The translations under genes were made by a program, and so were the position numbers. Positions 16,778 to 22,650 of a stretch of DNA of 22,650 nucleotides are shown one piece after another. The DNA is taken from IMG/VR virus record IMGVR_UViG_3300000115_005082, positions 1 to 22,650 of that record; one strand, 5' to 3'. Under the pieces are notes generated by a model that had not been told where the DNA came from, ran no database searches, and saw only the letters and a program-made list of their open reading frames with translations. The DNA comes from a virus. Every line of letters starts with the position of its first letter. Within the stretch, counting starts at the first letter, position 1.

Positions 16778-16979
16778 ACGAGGTAAGTCACAGAAAATCA
16801 TATCTTCAAATATAAAAGAGCTAATGAAAAAACCTTCAAAAGCTCGTGCTAAGGGCGTCAGCACATTAGCAAAAAAACAAGGTATAACTAAAAAAGAGGC
16901 ACAACGTCGACAAGCTGTTGCTATTGCATTAGGATCGGCAGGAAAAACTCTAAAACGTAAAAAACGTAAATCTAAATAA
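16767..16979 (+). CDS. Small basic protein with QAVAIAL motif
   Basis: This is a 70-residue lysine/arginine-rich protein. PLKRGKSQKIISSNIKELMK followed by EAQRRQAVAIALGSAGK resembles a family of very short basic phage proteins ending in a QAVAIA helix, which I associate with virion or DNA-binding roles but cannot name securely. The C-terminus KRKKRKSK is polybasic. It begins inside the end of the upstream gene (11-base overlap) without a clear Shine-Dalgarno, so translation is probably coupled. A gap of 24 bases follows, with the strong ribosome binding site of the next gene. Confidence 0.72.
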   Translation: MPLKRGKSQKIISSNIKELMKKPSKARAKGVSTLAKKQGITKKEAQRRQAVAIALGSAGKTLKRKKRKSK

Positions 16980-16989
16980 ATATAATTCT

Positions 16990-16996
16990 AAAGGAG
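16990..16996 (+). promoter_or_regulatory. Strong ribosome binding site (AAAGGAG)
   Basis: AAAGGAG lies seven bases before ATG 17004. It is one of the two best matches to anti-Shine-Dalgarno in the window and sits in a true intergenic gap, unlike the overlapping starts elsewhere. It suggests high expression of the gene that follows. Confidence 0.7.
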
Positions 16997-17003
16997 AATT
17001 AAC

Positions 17004-17669
17004 ATGGCAAATATAGTATATGCAGTTGGTGGACCCAACTCTAACTACGACACAGTTGCGGATATACCTCATAGTGTATGGCAGCGTGGTTCTGGAGATG
17101 AAAGCTCCAACACAACAATTCAACTCTACGGCGGAACACATACATGGCCTCAAGAGGAAAAAGCATTTCACAACGTAACTGTTGTAGGCATGGGTGCAAG
17201 AGACGCTGTAAAAATTAAAGGTTCCATTCTTTTAGGTACTAATGGATCAAATGTAGCAGGAGGACATAATTTCTTCCAAAATATTAATATTACCGCTACA
17301 GCATCAACACCGGCTATTGATGCGCGTACACCTGCATCACTATGTGGTGTTCACGCTTATGATTGCAGATTCAGTGGTGGCACTTTTGCTATTCAAAATC
17401 ACACACCTATTGCAAAAATTGGAGCAACAACAGATTTTTATGATACTCACGCTACTTCAGTTGAGCGTGTATGGTCTGATTGTACAAAGTTCTTATCATG
17501 TAATGCTAATGTTATGGCTATCAGTTCTACTGGCGCTGGTGCTTGGTGTACCCCACCTGTCAATTCGCAAGACGAAACTAAATTAGTTGGTAAAGTTGAT
17601 CTTGTTTATGCTGCTGCAAATGCAGGTAATATGACAGAGACTGTTGTAGCACGTACCATCGTAAGCTAA
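17004..17669 (+). CDS. Beta-rich virion-like protein, possibly beta-helix
   Basis: This is a 221-residue protein without a recognised enzyme motif. Short repeated beta segments (TTIQLYGGTHTW, NVTVVGMGARDAVKIKGSIL, NFFQNINITATA, YDCRFSGGTFAIQNHT) look like rungs of a right-handed beta-helix or a related pectin-lyase-type fold. The N-terminus ANIVYAVGGPNSNYDTVADI has no signal peptide. The strong Shine-Dalgarno, the separate gap and the Thr/Asn/Gly-rich composition fit an abundant virion component such as a capsid decoration or spike protein. That role is inference; the position after the fibre and radical SAM genes does not fix it. It could also be the substrate of the nearby SPASM enzyme. Confidence 0.75.
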   Translation: MANIVYAVGGPNSNYDTVADIPHSVWQRGSGDESSNTTIQLYGGTHTWPQEEKAFHNVTVVGMGARDAVKIKGSILLGTNGSNVAGGHNFFQNINITATASTPAIDARTPASLCGVHAYDCRFSGGTFAIQNHTPIAKIGATTDFYDTHATSVERVWSDCTKFLSCNANVMAISSTGAGAWCTPPVNSQDETKLVGKVDLVYAAANAGNMTETVVARTIVS

Positions 17670-17677
17670 TAATATAT

Positions 17678-17684
17678 AAAGGAG
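17678..17684 (+). promoter_or_regulatory. Strong ribosome binding site (AAAGGAG)
   Basis: The same AAAGGAG as before the previous gene lies eight bases before ATG 17693. The flanks TATATAA and AATAATTC resemble the leader at 16981-17003, so the two genes may share expression control. Confidence 0.65.
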
Positions 17685-17692
17685 AATAATTC

Positions 17693-17983
17693 ATGGGAAT
17701 GATTTCAAAAACAGTAACAGGTAGTGCAGAAGCTATGAAATATACCAGAAATGGTCAAGTAACTGCTGCTCAACCATCCGCAGGAGGTGGAGTTATTGCT
17801 GATGGTGTGGATAAAGGTTTAGGACCATCACCAGTAGGCTATGATAAACCTATCGTTGGTGGAAAAAAAATTAATGCTGCTACCCCTATTATGATGGATG
17901 TAACCAGTGGTAATAAAATTCCAGGCGTCGGTGGCTTGAAGGGCGGACCTAAAAAGCCAAATGCAAAAGGTATAGCTAGCTAA
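17693..17983 (+). CDS. Gly/Pro-rich small protein, unknown
   Basis: This is a 96-residue protein rich in Gly, Pro, Ala and Lys with little predicted secondary structure. VTAAQPSAGGGVIADGVDKG and KIPGVGGLKGGPKKPNAKG read as an extended, flexible chain. There is no cysteine, signal peptide or membrane segment. The strong ribosome binding site suggests high expression, so a virion-associated or short-lived assembly protein is plausible. Its stop overlaps the next ATG by one base. I recognise no family. Its small size and nearby radical SAM gene make it one of several conceivable peptide substrates, without direct support. Confidence 0.68.
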   Translation: MGMISKTVTGSAEAMKYTRNGQVTAAQPSAGGGVIADGVDKGLGPSPVGYDKPIVGGKKINAATPIMMDVTSGNKIPGVGGLKGGPKKPNAKGIAS

Positions 17984-18186
17984 TGGCTAAATCTCTAGCT
18001 GGAGTAACACTCAGAGCAGGCAAAAGCGTAACGATTGGTGACAATCGTTACGGTGCTCGTGAAGTGTATGACCCTAAAGCAATGCAAGAAACTTTAGCTT
18101 ATTATAAAGGTGGAGATTCTTTAACTGTTAAAGAGGTTAAAAGCTACTCTAAAGCAAATAAAACGGTTAAAACAAGTAAAGTTTGA
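17983..18186 (+). CDS. Small protein, unknown, end of plus-strand operon
   Basis: This is a 67-residue protein. The first half, SLAGVTLRAGKSVTIGDNRY, looks like two short beta strands with a turn, and the second half is helical then basic (VKSYSKANKTVKTSKV). I recognise no family. It is joined to its neighbours by one-base overlaps at both ends (TAATG at the start, TGATG at the stop), so it is likely co-translated with them. Confidence 0.65.
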   Translation: MAKSLAGVTLRAGKSVTIGDNRYGAREVYDPKAMQETLAYYKGGDSLTVKEVKSYSKANKTVKTSKV

Positions 18187-18320
18187 TGGGTATTGTACCT
18201 GAAGTTTTTCAAAGGACACCGAATAAATATCCTAAGAAAAAGATTAAACCAAAAGGTAAGAAAATATCTAATAAAACTATTTATGGCTCATTAAGAATTA
18301 AGTATCAGCAAAAGAAGTAA
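18186..18320 (+). CDS. 44-residue basic protein, overlaps convergent gene
   Basis: A short frame begins at ATG 18186, which overlaps the stop of the preceding gene (TGATG), and ends at TAA 18318-18320. The protein starts GIVPEVFQRTPNKYPKKKIK and is Lys-rich, like the small basic proteins upstream. It is too short for a standard length cut-off, but its one-base overlap with the gene before it matches the packing of the operon. Its last 23 bases run tail-to-tail into the minus-strand gene that ends at 18298. Confidence 0.5.
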   Translation: MGIVPEVFQRTPNKYPKKKIKPKGKKISNKTIYGSLRIKYQQKK

Positions 18321-19104
18321 TTCCTACGCTGCTTTTTGTAATTTTTAAACTAAGCACTAAATTCTTTAACCAAGTTTTTTCGTAAGGCGCACATATAAAT
18401 ATGGGCGCCTTACTTGTTTCTATAACTCTTTTTATAATTTTTTCGGTACTAACATCACAAGATACAAATACTAAATCTTCTTGCTCAAGATGTCCATAGT
18501 CATAATCTTTTCCATCCATACCTACTATATTAATATGATTTCTTGCAGCAGTATACTTTACTAAATCAGTTCCTATCTTTGCGATATTAGGATCTATCTC
18601 TATTCCAATTTGTTTTATATGTTTATATTTCTTATGTATATCAAACATAGAATAAGGATTCATACCACATCCAACAAGAACAAGTGTGTTACATGTTTTA
18701 AATAAACTAAGTTTCTTTTTTTCTTGTAAAGTTTTGTATATCCACGCATTAGGTTCAGCATTTCTATATGCCATTCTACTTCTTATCCATTTATAAGGAG
18801 TTACTTTTATACCGCTTTCATCATTAAATTTTTTTGCAAGTTTACGAATATAATCATCTCTTTTAGTTTCAGTAGTTTGGTATTTAGTATCAAAAAATAT
18901 AAATGAACTATAACTATTTTTAATTGCTTTTTCTCTTATTTCTAAAAACTTACTTATACATTCACTAAATTTAGGATTTTGATTTTCAAACTCAATTTGA
19001 GCATTTTTATTAAGTAGTTTTATAGTCTCAATTTCTGATCTTATTACTAAATCTTTCCAAATAAGTTCATTTTCTGTTACATATTTAAGTATTGAGCTTG
19101 TCAT
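18298..19104 (-). CDS. SAM-dependent enzyme, nicotianamine-synthase-like
   Basis: Residues 141-148 (LVLVGCGM) form the glycine loop of a class I SAM-dependent methyltransferase fold; IEID at 168-171 is the acidic end of strand 2, MDGKDYD follows at 196-202 and EDLVFVSCDV at 209-218. GCGMNPYSMFDIHKKY (145-160) and the later segments resemble nicotianamine-synthase-like proteins, which transfer the aminocarboxypropyl rather than the methyl group of SAM. The N-terminal ~135 residues are helical and contain WKDLVIRSEIETIKLLNKN. It could instead be an ordinary methyltransferase, so the product is uncertain. It is the last gene of the minus operon, starting at ATG 19104 with AGGAA eight bases upstream and overlapping the glycosyltransferase by 20 bases. 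Pairing with a glycosyltransferase suggests a shared modification pathway. Confidence 0.68.
   Translation of the reverse strand: MTSSILKYVTENELIWKDLVIRSEIETIKLLNKNAQIEFENQNPKFSECISKFLEIREKAIKNSYSSFIFFDTKYQTTETKRDDYIRKLAKKFNDESGIKVTPYKWIRSRMAYRNAEPNAWIYKTLQEKKKLSLFKTCNTLVLVGCGMNPYSMFDIHKKYKHIKQIGIEIDPNIAKIGTDLVKYTAARNHINIVGMDGKDYDYGHLEQEDLVFVSCDVSTEKIIKRVIETSKAPIFICAPYEKTWLKNLVLSLKITKSSVGITSFADT
18382..18413 (+). terminator. Hairpin near the convergent operon ends
   Basis: A perfect 9-base inverted repeat (GTAAGGCGC at 18382-18390, GCGCCTTAC at 18405-18413) with a 14-base loop is GC-rich in otherwise AT-rich DNA. On the plus strand it is followed by TTGTTTCTATAACTCTTTTT, so it could end plus-strand transcription past 18320. 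It lies inside the minus-strand coding sequence, which weakens the case, and on the minus strand no T-run follows it. Confidence 0.35.
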
Positions 19105-20218
19105 ACATAGTTCCTAAAAATTTAGCTGTATTTGTTGTACCATTTAAATTAAATTGATCTTCAAATGATTTAGGTTTATAGCCTGCTAATACTTCATCAA
19201 GTACTTCTTTAATACTTCCAACTTCTTGCACAGTTAATACTTTGTGAAAATCATAAGGTTCAAAAGTAAAAGCTCTAACAAATTGTTCTAGCTTTTTACC
19301 ATCTTGTCTGGGTATTATAATAGAAGGTATCTCACCTTTCAGAATCTCAACTGTTGCATTATATCCTCCGTAAGTAATATATGCAGCACAATCAGCAAGC
19401 TTACTTCTTAGTTCCGGTATATATTCTACTAAGTATATATTTTTATTTTTTCTATTTCCCAGACTCTTATACCTGTTAGCAAAGGGCATTATAAATTTAT
19501 AATCAGGATACTCAGATGCTAAGGCAGCTACATGTTTAAATATAGTAACTGCTTCATCTTTATTTAAACCTGTACTAATATAGATATTATTATTTTTTCT
19601 TGAATGTTTAGGTTGTGTCTCATCACATACATAACCAGTATATTTTAGTAAATGTTTTATATCTTTTATTATTTGTTTTGAATGTGCATGTTTAGTTCTG
19701 TCACTTATTAAAGGAAGTAATTTTTCATCACCATGTACCAGAATATAATCTGCAAAATACTTACATACTATATTCTGGGTATATACAACCCAATCTGTTA
19801 GTTGACCGCTATGAGGTTCATCCCAAGGAAAATCTCTTACAGATATTATTATTTTTATATTTCTTTTTCTACATTCTTCTAAATACCTAAAATACTCATG
19901 AGCAAATTGCTGCCTACAAAAGGGAAAGCCTTCACATACTAATATTTTTACTTTATATTTTTCTATAGTCTCAATAAATTGTTTAATTCTTAAATTAATT
20001 ATAGAATCACTCTGAATAAATTGAAATATGTTATCAAAATTAGATACTTTATAATCTCTTAAAAAAGCGATATGAGGAACTTTATGCTCTATAGGCGGAT
20101 CGAATAGTTGATCCATAACTACTACATCATGAGTTTCAGCAGTTTTTTCTGCTATAAACTTAATTCGTTGAGAATGCCCTAATCCTCTATAGTATTGAGT
20201 TAAAAACCCTATTGACAT
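19085..20218 (-). CDS. GT-B fold glycosyltransferase
   Basis: The N-terminal loop YYRGLGHSQR (10-19) and the C-terminal YITYGGYNATVEILKGE followed by IPSIIIPR and EQFVRA identify a GT-B glycosyltransferase close to the MurG/GT28-type predicted glycosyltransferases (the YNT..E..., EQ..RA pattern). It would transfer a sugar from a nucleotide donor; the acceptor is unknown. The N-terminal half (to about 190) is the acceptor-side Rossmann domain and the C-terminal half holds the donor site. I chose ATG 20218; a TTG at 20245 lies further upstream in the same frame but would overlap more of the previous gene. It overlaps the small gene before it by 10 bases and the SAM enzyme after it by 20 bases. 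Phage glycosyltransferases modify DNA, virion proteins or host surface glycans. No choice is possible from sequence alone. Confidence 0.8.
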   Translation of the reverse strand: MSIGFLTQYYRGLGHSQRIKFIAEKTAETHDVVVMDQLFDPPIEHKVPHIAFLRDYKVSNFDNIFQFIQSDSIINLRIKQFIETIEKYKVKILVCEGFPFCRQQFAHEYFRYLEECRKRNIKIIISVRDFPWDEPHSGQLTDWVVYTQNIVCKYFADYILVHGDEKLLPLISDRTKHAHSKQIIKDIKHLLKYTGYVCDETQPKHSRKNNNIYISTGLNKDEAVTIFKHVAALASEYPDYKFIMPFANRYKSLGNRKNKNIYLVEYIPELRSKLADCAAYITYGGYNATVEILKGEIPSIIIPRQDGKKLEQFVRAFTFEPYDFHKVLTVQEVGSIKEVLDEVLAGYKPKSFEDQFNLNGTTNTAKFLGTMYDKLNT

Positions 20219-20421
20219 TGTAGTTTTTTTATACCTATAGACCAATTCTCTGCGGCATCTTCTACATATCTAAGAGTCTTACCATGAAAACTTTCTTCAA
20301 AATATTTAACACCTTGTTCAGTAAAATATCTCAAATAAGCATACTCTTCTTTATAATCAAAATGCACTTCACAATAATCTCTGCTTGTGGTTGACATGAC
20401 CGTACTAAGTTTTCTTCCCAT
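20209..20421 (-). CDS. Small acidic-aromatic protein, unknown
   Basis: This is a 70-residue protein of unknown family. DYKEEYAYLRYFTEQGVKYF and RYVEDAAENWSIGIKKL suggest a small alpha/beta domain rich in Tyr and Phe. ATG 20421 gives residue 1; ATG 20397 (residue 9) is an alternative that yields the conserved-looking SRDYCEVHF start. It lies nine bases after the ThyX stop and overlaps the glycosyltransferase start by 10 bases, so it belongs to the minus operon. Confidence 0.65.
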   Translation of the reverse strand: MGRKLSTVMSTTSRDYCEVHFDYKEEYAYLRYFTEQGVKYFEESFHGKTLRYVEDAAENWSIGIKKLQCQ

Positions 20422-20430
20422 TTTACTACT

Positions 20431-21102
20431 CTATGTTTCTGAGGTATAAAAGTCATTAGCCATTGGAAATATAGTAGCAATTGCTTTTGCACATTCTATT
20501 GCTAATTTCCTATGCTCTTTTTGAGTTCCATTATCGCTTCTTAATTCAATGTAGTGAATCCATGATCTTAGCGTTCCGTTGACGTATAGCCGCGACATTG
20601 TAAGACCTTCTGGCAAAACTTTCCTTGCTTGTTCCTTAGCGATACCATTTTCGATTGCCCATTCATACGCTGATTTAGTTGCTTCAATTACAACTTGCTG
20701 CTGACTTACCCATTCTTTTTGAAGTTCAATATCATCATGTTCAATGCTATTTTGTCTGTTCTTAGGGTCTTGCAATCGTGCCTCACAAACCTCAAACATA
20801 TTGTCACCAAATTCATCAACATTAGCATACCTTTGACTAAATTCTTGAAATGAAAATGAACGATGTCGTAAGAGTTGTCTGGCAATATCTCTTGTACATT
20901 GTATTTCAACTGTTGCTGAGACCATTTCAAAAGGGGACCAGTGTTTATGTTTAATTAAATATTTTAATAGTTTTTCACTTGTTTCACTATTTATTTGGTT
21001 TGAAGGGTTAGATACTCTAGCACAGTATGCTATAAGTTCTTGTACATTTTCTAAGCCAGGGGATTCTGATACTTGCGTGTATCCTATTAATTTAGCTATC
21101 AT
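20431..21102 (-). CDS. thyX: Flavin-dependent thymidylate synthase ThyX
   Basis: ThyX makes dTMP from dUMP using methylenetetrahydrofolate, NADPH and FAD. The signature RHRSFSFQEFSQRY at 79-92 corresponds to the family motif RHRxxSxNxxSxR, with Gln at the usual Asn position. R71-DIARQLL just before it, the C-terminal LPEGLTMSRLYVNGTLRSWI and LRSDNGTQKEHRKLA also match family strands that form the nucleotide and flavin sites. At 223 residues the length is typical. It acts as a homotetramer in the cytoplasm. The gene overlaps the dUTPase-like gene by 11 bases, so the operon plausibly couples dUMP supply with its methylation, independently of host ThyA. The Shine-Dalgarno is weak, which fits coupled translation. 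Confidence 0.93.
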   Translation of the reverse strand: MIAKLIGYTQVSESPGLENVQELIAYCARVSNPSNQINSETSEKLLKYLIKHKHWSPFEMVSATVEIQCTRDIARQLLRHRSFSFQEFSQRYANVDEFGDNMFEVCEARLQDPKNRQNSIEHDDIELQKEWVSQQQVVIEATKSAYEWAIENGIAKEQARKVLPEGLTMSRLYVNGTLRSWIHYIELRSDNGTQKEHRKLAIECAKAIATIFPMANDFYTSET

Positions 21103-21790
21103 CTGATTTTAATCCGCTTGATTCTGGTAAATTACTTGTGTGGATTTTTGTTTCTCCACTTACTTTACTTATATTGGTGGTGTTAAAACCTCCATCTATA
21201 TAAGAGTCAATTGCCTGTCTACTATACCCTAATACTATACTTCTTTTATCAAAATTTTTATCATACAGTTCTGCATTAATTTTTTTCTTAATTTTTTGAA
21301 TATAACTTTTAGCTGATGAATTTTTCCAAGCAATATCTTGTATCTGATCAACGTAATTTAATACCATTTGTGGACGATAGTTTACTGAAAAAGTTGCTAT
21401 TTTTTGAGTTGGCTGTAGGATTTGTGCTGTTTCAAAATTATTTTTAATTAAAAGCCATATTTCATTTCTAAACGTATATTCGAAAGTAGATATTCCATCA
21501 GCTAATGTTAATCCTTGCTCGTACACTAAATCAGTAAATGAATTGACTTCTATCCTAAAATTAGGACTTTTCAATGCTGGATATATACCTGTAGGTATAG
21601 GTATCATTTTACCTGGAGCAAATTTTATAGGTGAACTAATACATGCACGTAAATGAAAAAAAGGATCTAGATGGGTATCTTCACTAAATGCCCAATCTAG
21701 ACTATATACAGCTTCTAAATGTTTTGCTTTTGTACTTTTTTCAATATCAATTTCGCAAATTCGTGAGTCTCTCAAGAGCTTCTTCTCCAT
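21092..21790 (-). CDS. dUTPase-like protein with altered motifs
   Basis: The core (about 40-140) reads as a dUTPase/dCTP-deaminase fold: HLRACISSPIKFAPGKMIPI followed by PTGIY (motif near 46-69), ADGISTFEYTFRNEI (97-111) and ILQPTQKIATFSV (124-136). dUTPases hydrolyse dUTP to dUMP, feeding ThyX directly. The middle stretch corresponds to motif III (GxIDxDYxGE) but the uracil-pocket Asp reads Glu104, Tyr reads Phe107 and Gly reads Asn109. A C-terminal extension of ~90 residues contains GGFNTTN, which may be a degenerate form of the GGFGSTG motif V. ATG 21790 has AGG six bases upstream; it overlaps the exonuclease by 44 bases and thyX by 11. It may act on another nucleotide or be catalytically weak. 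Confidence 0.7.
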   Translation of the reverse strand: MEKKLLRDSRICEIDIEKSTKAKHLEAVYSLDWAFSEDTHLDPFFHLRACISSPIKFAPGKMIPIPTGIYPALKSPNFRIEVNSFTDLVYEQGLTLADGISTFEYTFRNEIWLLIKNNFETAQILQPTQKIATFSVNYRPQMVLNYVDQIQDIAWKNSSAKSYIQKIKKKINAELYDKNFDKRSIVLGYSRQAIDSYIDGGFNTTNISKVSGETKIHTSNLPESSGLKSDDS

Positions 21791-22592
21791 CTTTACCTGC
21801 TATAATTGCTTTAGTACAGTGTTCTAAGTTGATTAATGTTTCATTTTTAATTAGCGTATTTTTACCTGCGTTGAGATTCTGTATATATTTAGAACGACCT
21901 TTTATTGGTAGTGCAGCAATTAAATTATCTAAAGTCTTATACTGTTTAGCCAAAGTCTGTGCCCTCTTAGGACCTATACCCTCAATTCCTATAATATTAT
22001 CACTCTTATCACCTTCTATGATTCTTGATAGCATGAACTCTGATGAAGTTATTTCCAGATCTTCTTCAAGAGATTGAACAGTAACTTCTTTACGACCAAA
22101 AATATTAAATACGGATACATTATCATTTACTAGCTGAATTAAGTCTTTATCTGAAGAAACAACCCATGTATGATCATAGTCTTCAGAAACATTTTTAGTT
22201 ATCCAAGCTATAGTATCATCAGCTTCTACTCCTCTGAATTTAACTACTTCATCATGAATATCATCAGGTAGTGCATTTAGTACAGAAAAGAAATCTTCAA
22301 ATCTTTTTACTTCATCTGGATCATCAGATTTAGTTCTAGTACCTTTGTACTCATCTAGCATTTCCATTCTGTAATAACTTTTACCAAAATCAAAACATAC
22401 AATAGTTTTAGCAGCTTCATAAGACTTAGCTAAAGATTCTATTGTACGTATAAAGTCTGCGCCAAAAGAACCGTGATTAGGTCTACGAAGCCAACGATAT
22501 GATAGATTATTTGCATCTATAACTAGTAGGTTATTATATTCTGAATAGTCAGTTTCTTGCACATCTGCAAGATCATTCCATGATTTAGTCAT
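21747..22592 (-). CDS. 5'-3' exonuclease, FEN/T5-exonuclease family
   Basis: This 281-residue protein has the full metal-ion signature of the phage 5'-3' exonuclease/flap endonuclease family: D26 in LLVIDANNLSYRW, D68 in FDFGK with Arg-Gly later in EYKGTR, E123, D125 and D126 in GVEADDTIAWI, D148 and D150 in SSDKDLIQLV, and D195 and D198 in IEGDKSDNI. IEGIGPKRAQTLAKQY is the DNA-binding helix-two-turn-helix. It would remove RNA primers or degrade host and flap DNA during replication. ATG 22592 has TAGGAGATAA just upstream, the best ribosome binding site of the minus operon, and is the first gene of that operon in the window. The gene overlaps the dUTPase-like gene by 44 bases. Confidence 0.93.
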   Translation of the reverse strand: MTKSWNDLADVQETDYSEYNNLLVIDANNLSYRWLRRPNHGSFGADFIRTIESLAKSYEAAKTIVCFDFGKSYYRMEMLDEYKGTRTKSDDPDEVKRFEDFFSVLNALPDDIHDEVVKFRGVEADDTIAWITKNVSEDYDHTWVVSSDKDLIQLVNDNVSVFNIFGRKEVTVQSLEEDLEITSSEFMLSRIIEGDKSDNIIGIEGIGPKRAQTLAKQYKTLDNLIAALPIKGRSKYIQNLNAGKNTLIKNETLINLEHCTKAIIAGKDGEEALERLTNLRN

Positions 22593-22650
22593 ATTTATCT
22601 CCTATGTTTATAAATAAATATAACAAATATAAAACAAGTTAGCAATAGCT
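22593..22650 (-). promoter_or_regulatory. Upstream region of the minus operon
   Basis: The 58 bases before the exonuclease start are extremely AT-rich and contain TAGGAG close to the ATG. On the minus strand TTGTTT and TTTATA with a 17-base gap resemble a weak sigma70-like promoter. In sequence this AT-rich such matches arise easily, and the window ends here, so an upstream gene could also drive the operon. Confidence 0.3.

Noticed and set aside
16981-16986. TATAAT as a -10 promoter element
   Set aside because: No -35 partner, and a start site from it would fall on the ribosome binding site at 16990-16996, leaving no usable leader.
17317-17586. Second forward frame inside the 221-residue protein gene
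   Set aside because: No Shine-Dalgarno, Leu/His-rich protein without pattern; the overlapping frame has the strong ribosome binding site.
21688-22077. Forward open frame across the dUTPase-like and exonuclease genes
   Set aside because: Antisense to two overlapping genes with clear motifs; hydrophobic low-information protein.
22609-22616. TATAAATA, matching a T4-type late promoter
   Set aside because: Common by chance in AT-rich DNA, and the tail genes are lambda-type, so T4 late transcription is not expected.

Overview
The window is a piece of a double-stranded DNA tailed phage (or prophage) genome with a lambda-type siphovirus tail module. The evidence is the gene order lambda M-like, L-like, K-like, I-like, J-like, then tail fibres, followed on the other strand by phage nucleotide-metabolism and nuclease genes. 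The DNA is AT-rich by eye. The fibre repeats and small basic proteins resemble those I know from marine phages, so a marine AT-rich host is my inference; nothing here names the host.

Plus strand, 2-11312: tail-tip assembly. An M-like protein (cut by the left edge) is followed by an L-like iron-sulfur tail protein, a radical SAM enzyme with an N-terminal twitch-like cysteine set, two NlpC/P60-like proteins in tandem, a JAB/MPN metallopeptidase, an I-like protein and a 1994-residue J-like central tip protein. Genes overlap by 1 to about 44 bases, so they look translationally coupled. In lambda the JAB and NlpC parts form one protein (K); here they are separate genes, in reversed order, with the NlpC part present twice.

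Plus strand, 11313-15896: fibres. A collar-domain fibre, an acidic protein with three copies of a DFxxxFF motif, a fibre with three copies of a repeat of about 60 residues, and then a second radical SAM enzyme with SPASM-like C-terminal cysteines.

Plus strand, 15897-18320: a run of small, mostly basic or Gly-rich proteins of unknown function, a 219-residue protein, and a 221-residue beta-rich protein with a very strong ribosome binding site. The last gene (44 codons) ends inside the convergent minus-strand block.

Minus strand, 22592-18298: a compact, overlapping operon read right to left: 5'-3' exonuclease, dUTPase-like protein, ThyX thymidylate synthase, a small unknown protein, a GT-B glycosyltransferase, and a nicotianamine-synthase-like SAM-dependent enzyme. 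The first three fit phage DNA replication and dTMP supply. The last two look like a surface or small-molecule modification pair.

The most unusual feature is two different cysteine-rich radical SAM enzymes embedded in a virion structural operon, one overlapping the iron-sulfur tail protein and one directly after a fibre. They suggest radical-based modification of a virion protein, a peptide or a small molecule; this is inference. There is no gene-free stretch above 300 bases. I saw no tRNA, rRNA, CRISPR array or insertion sequence.
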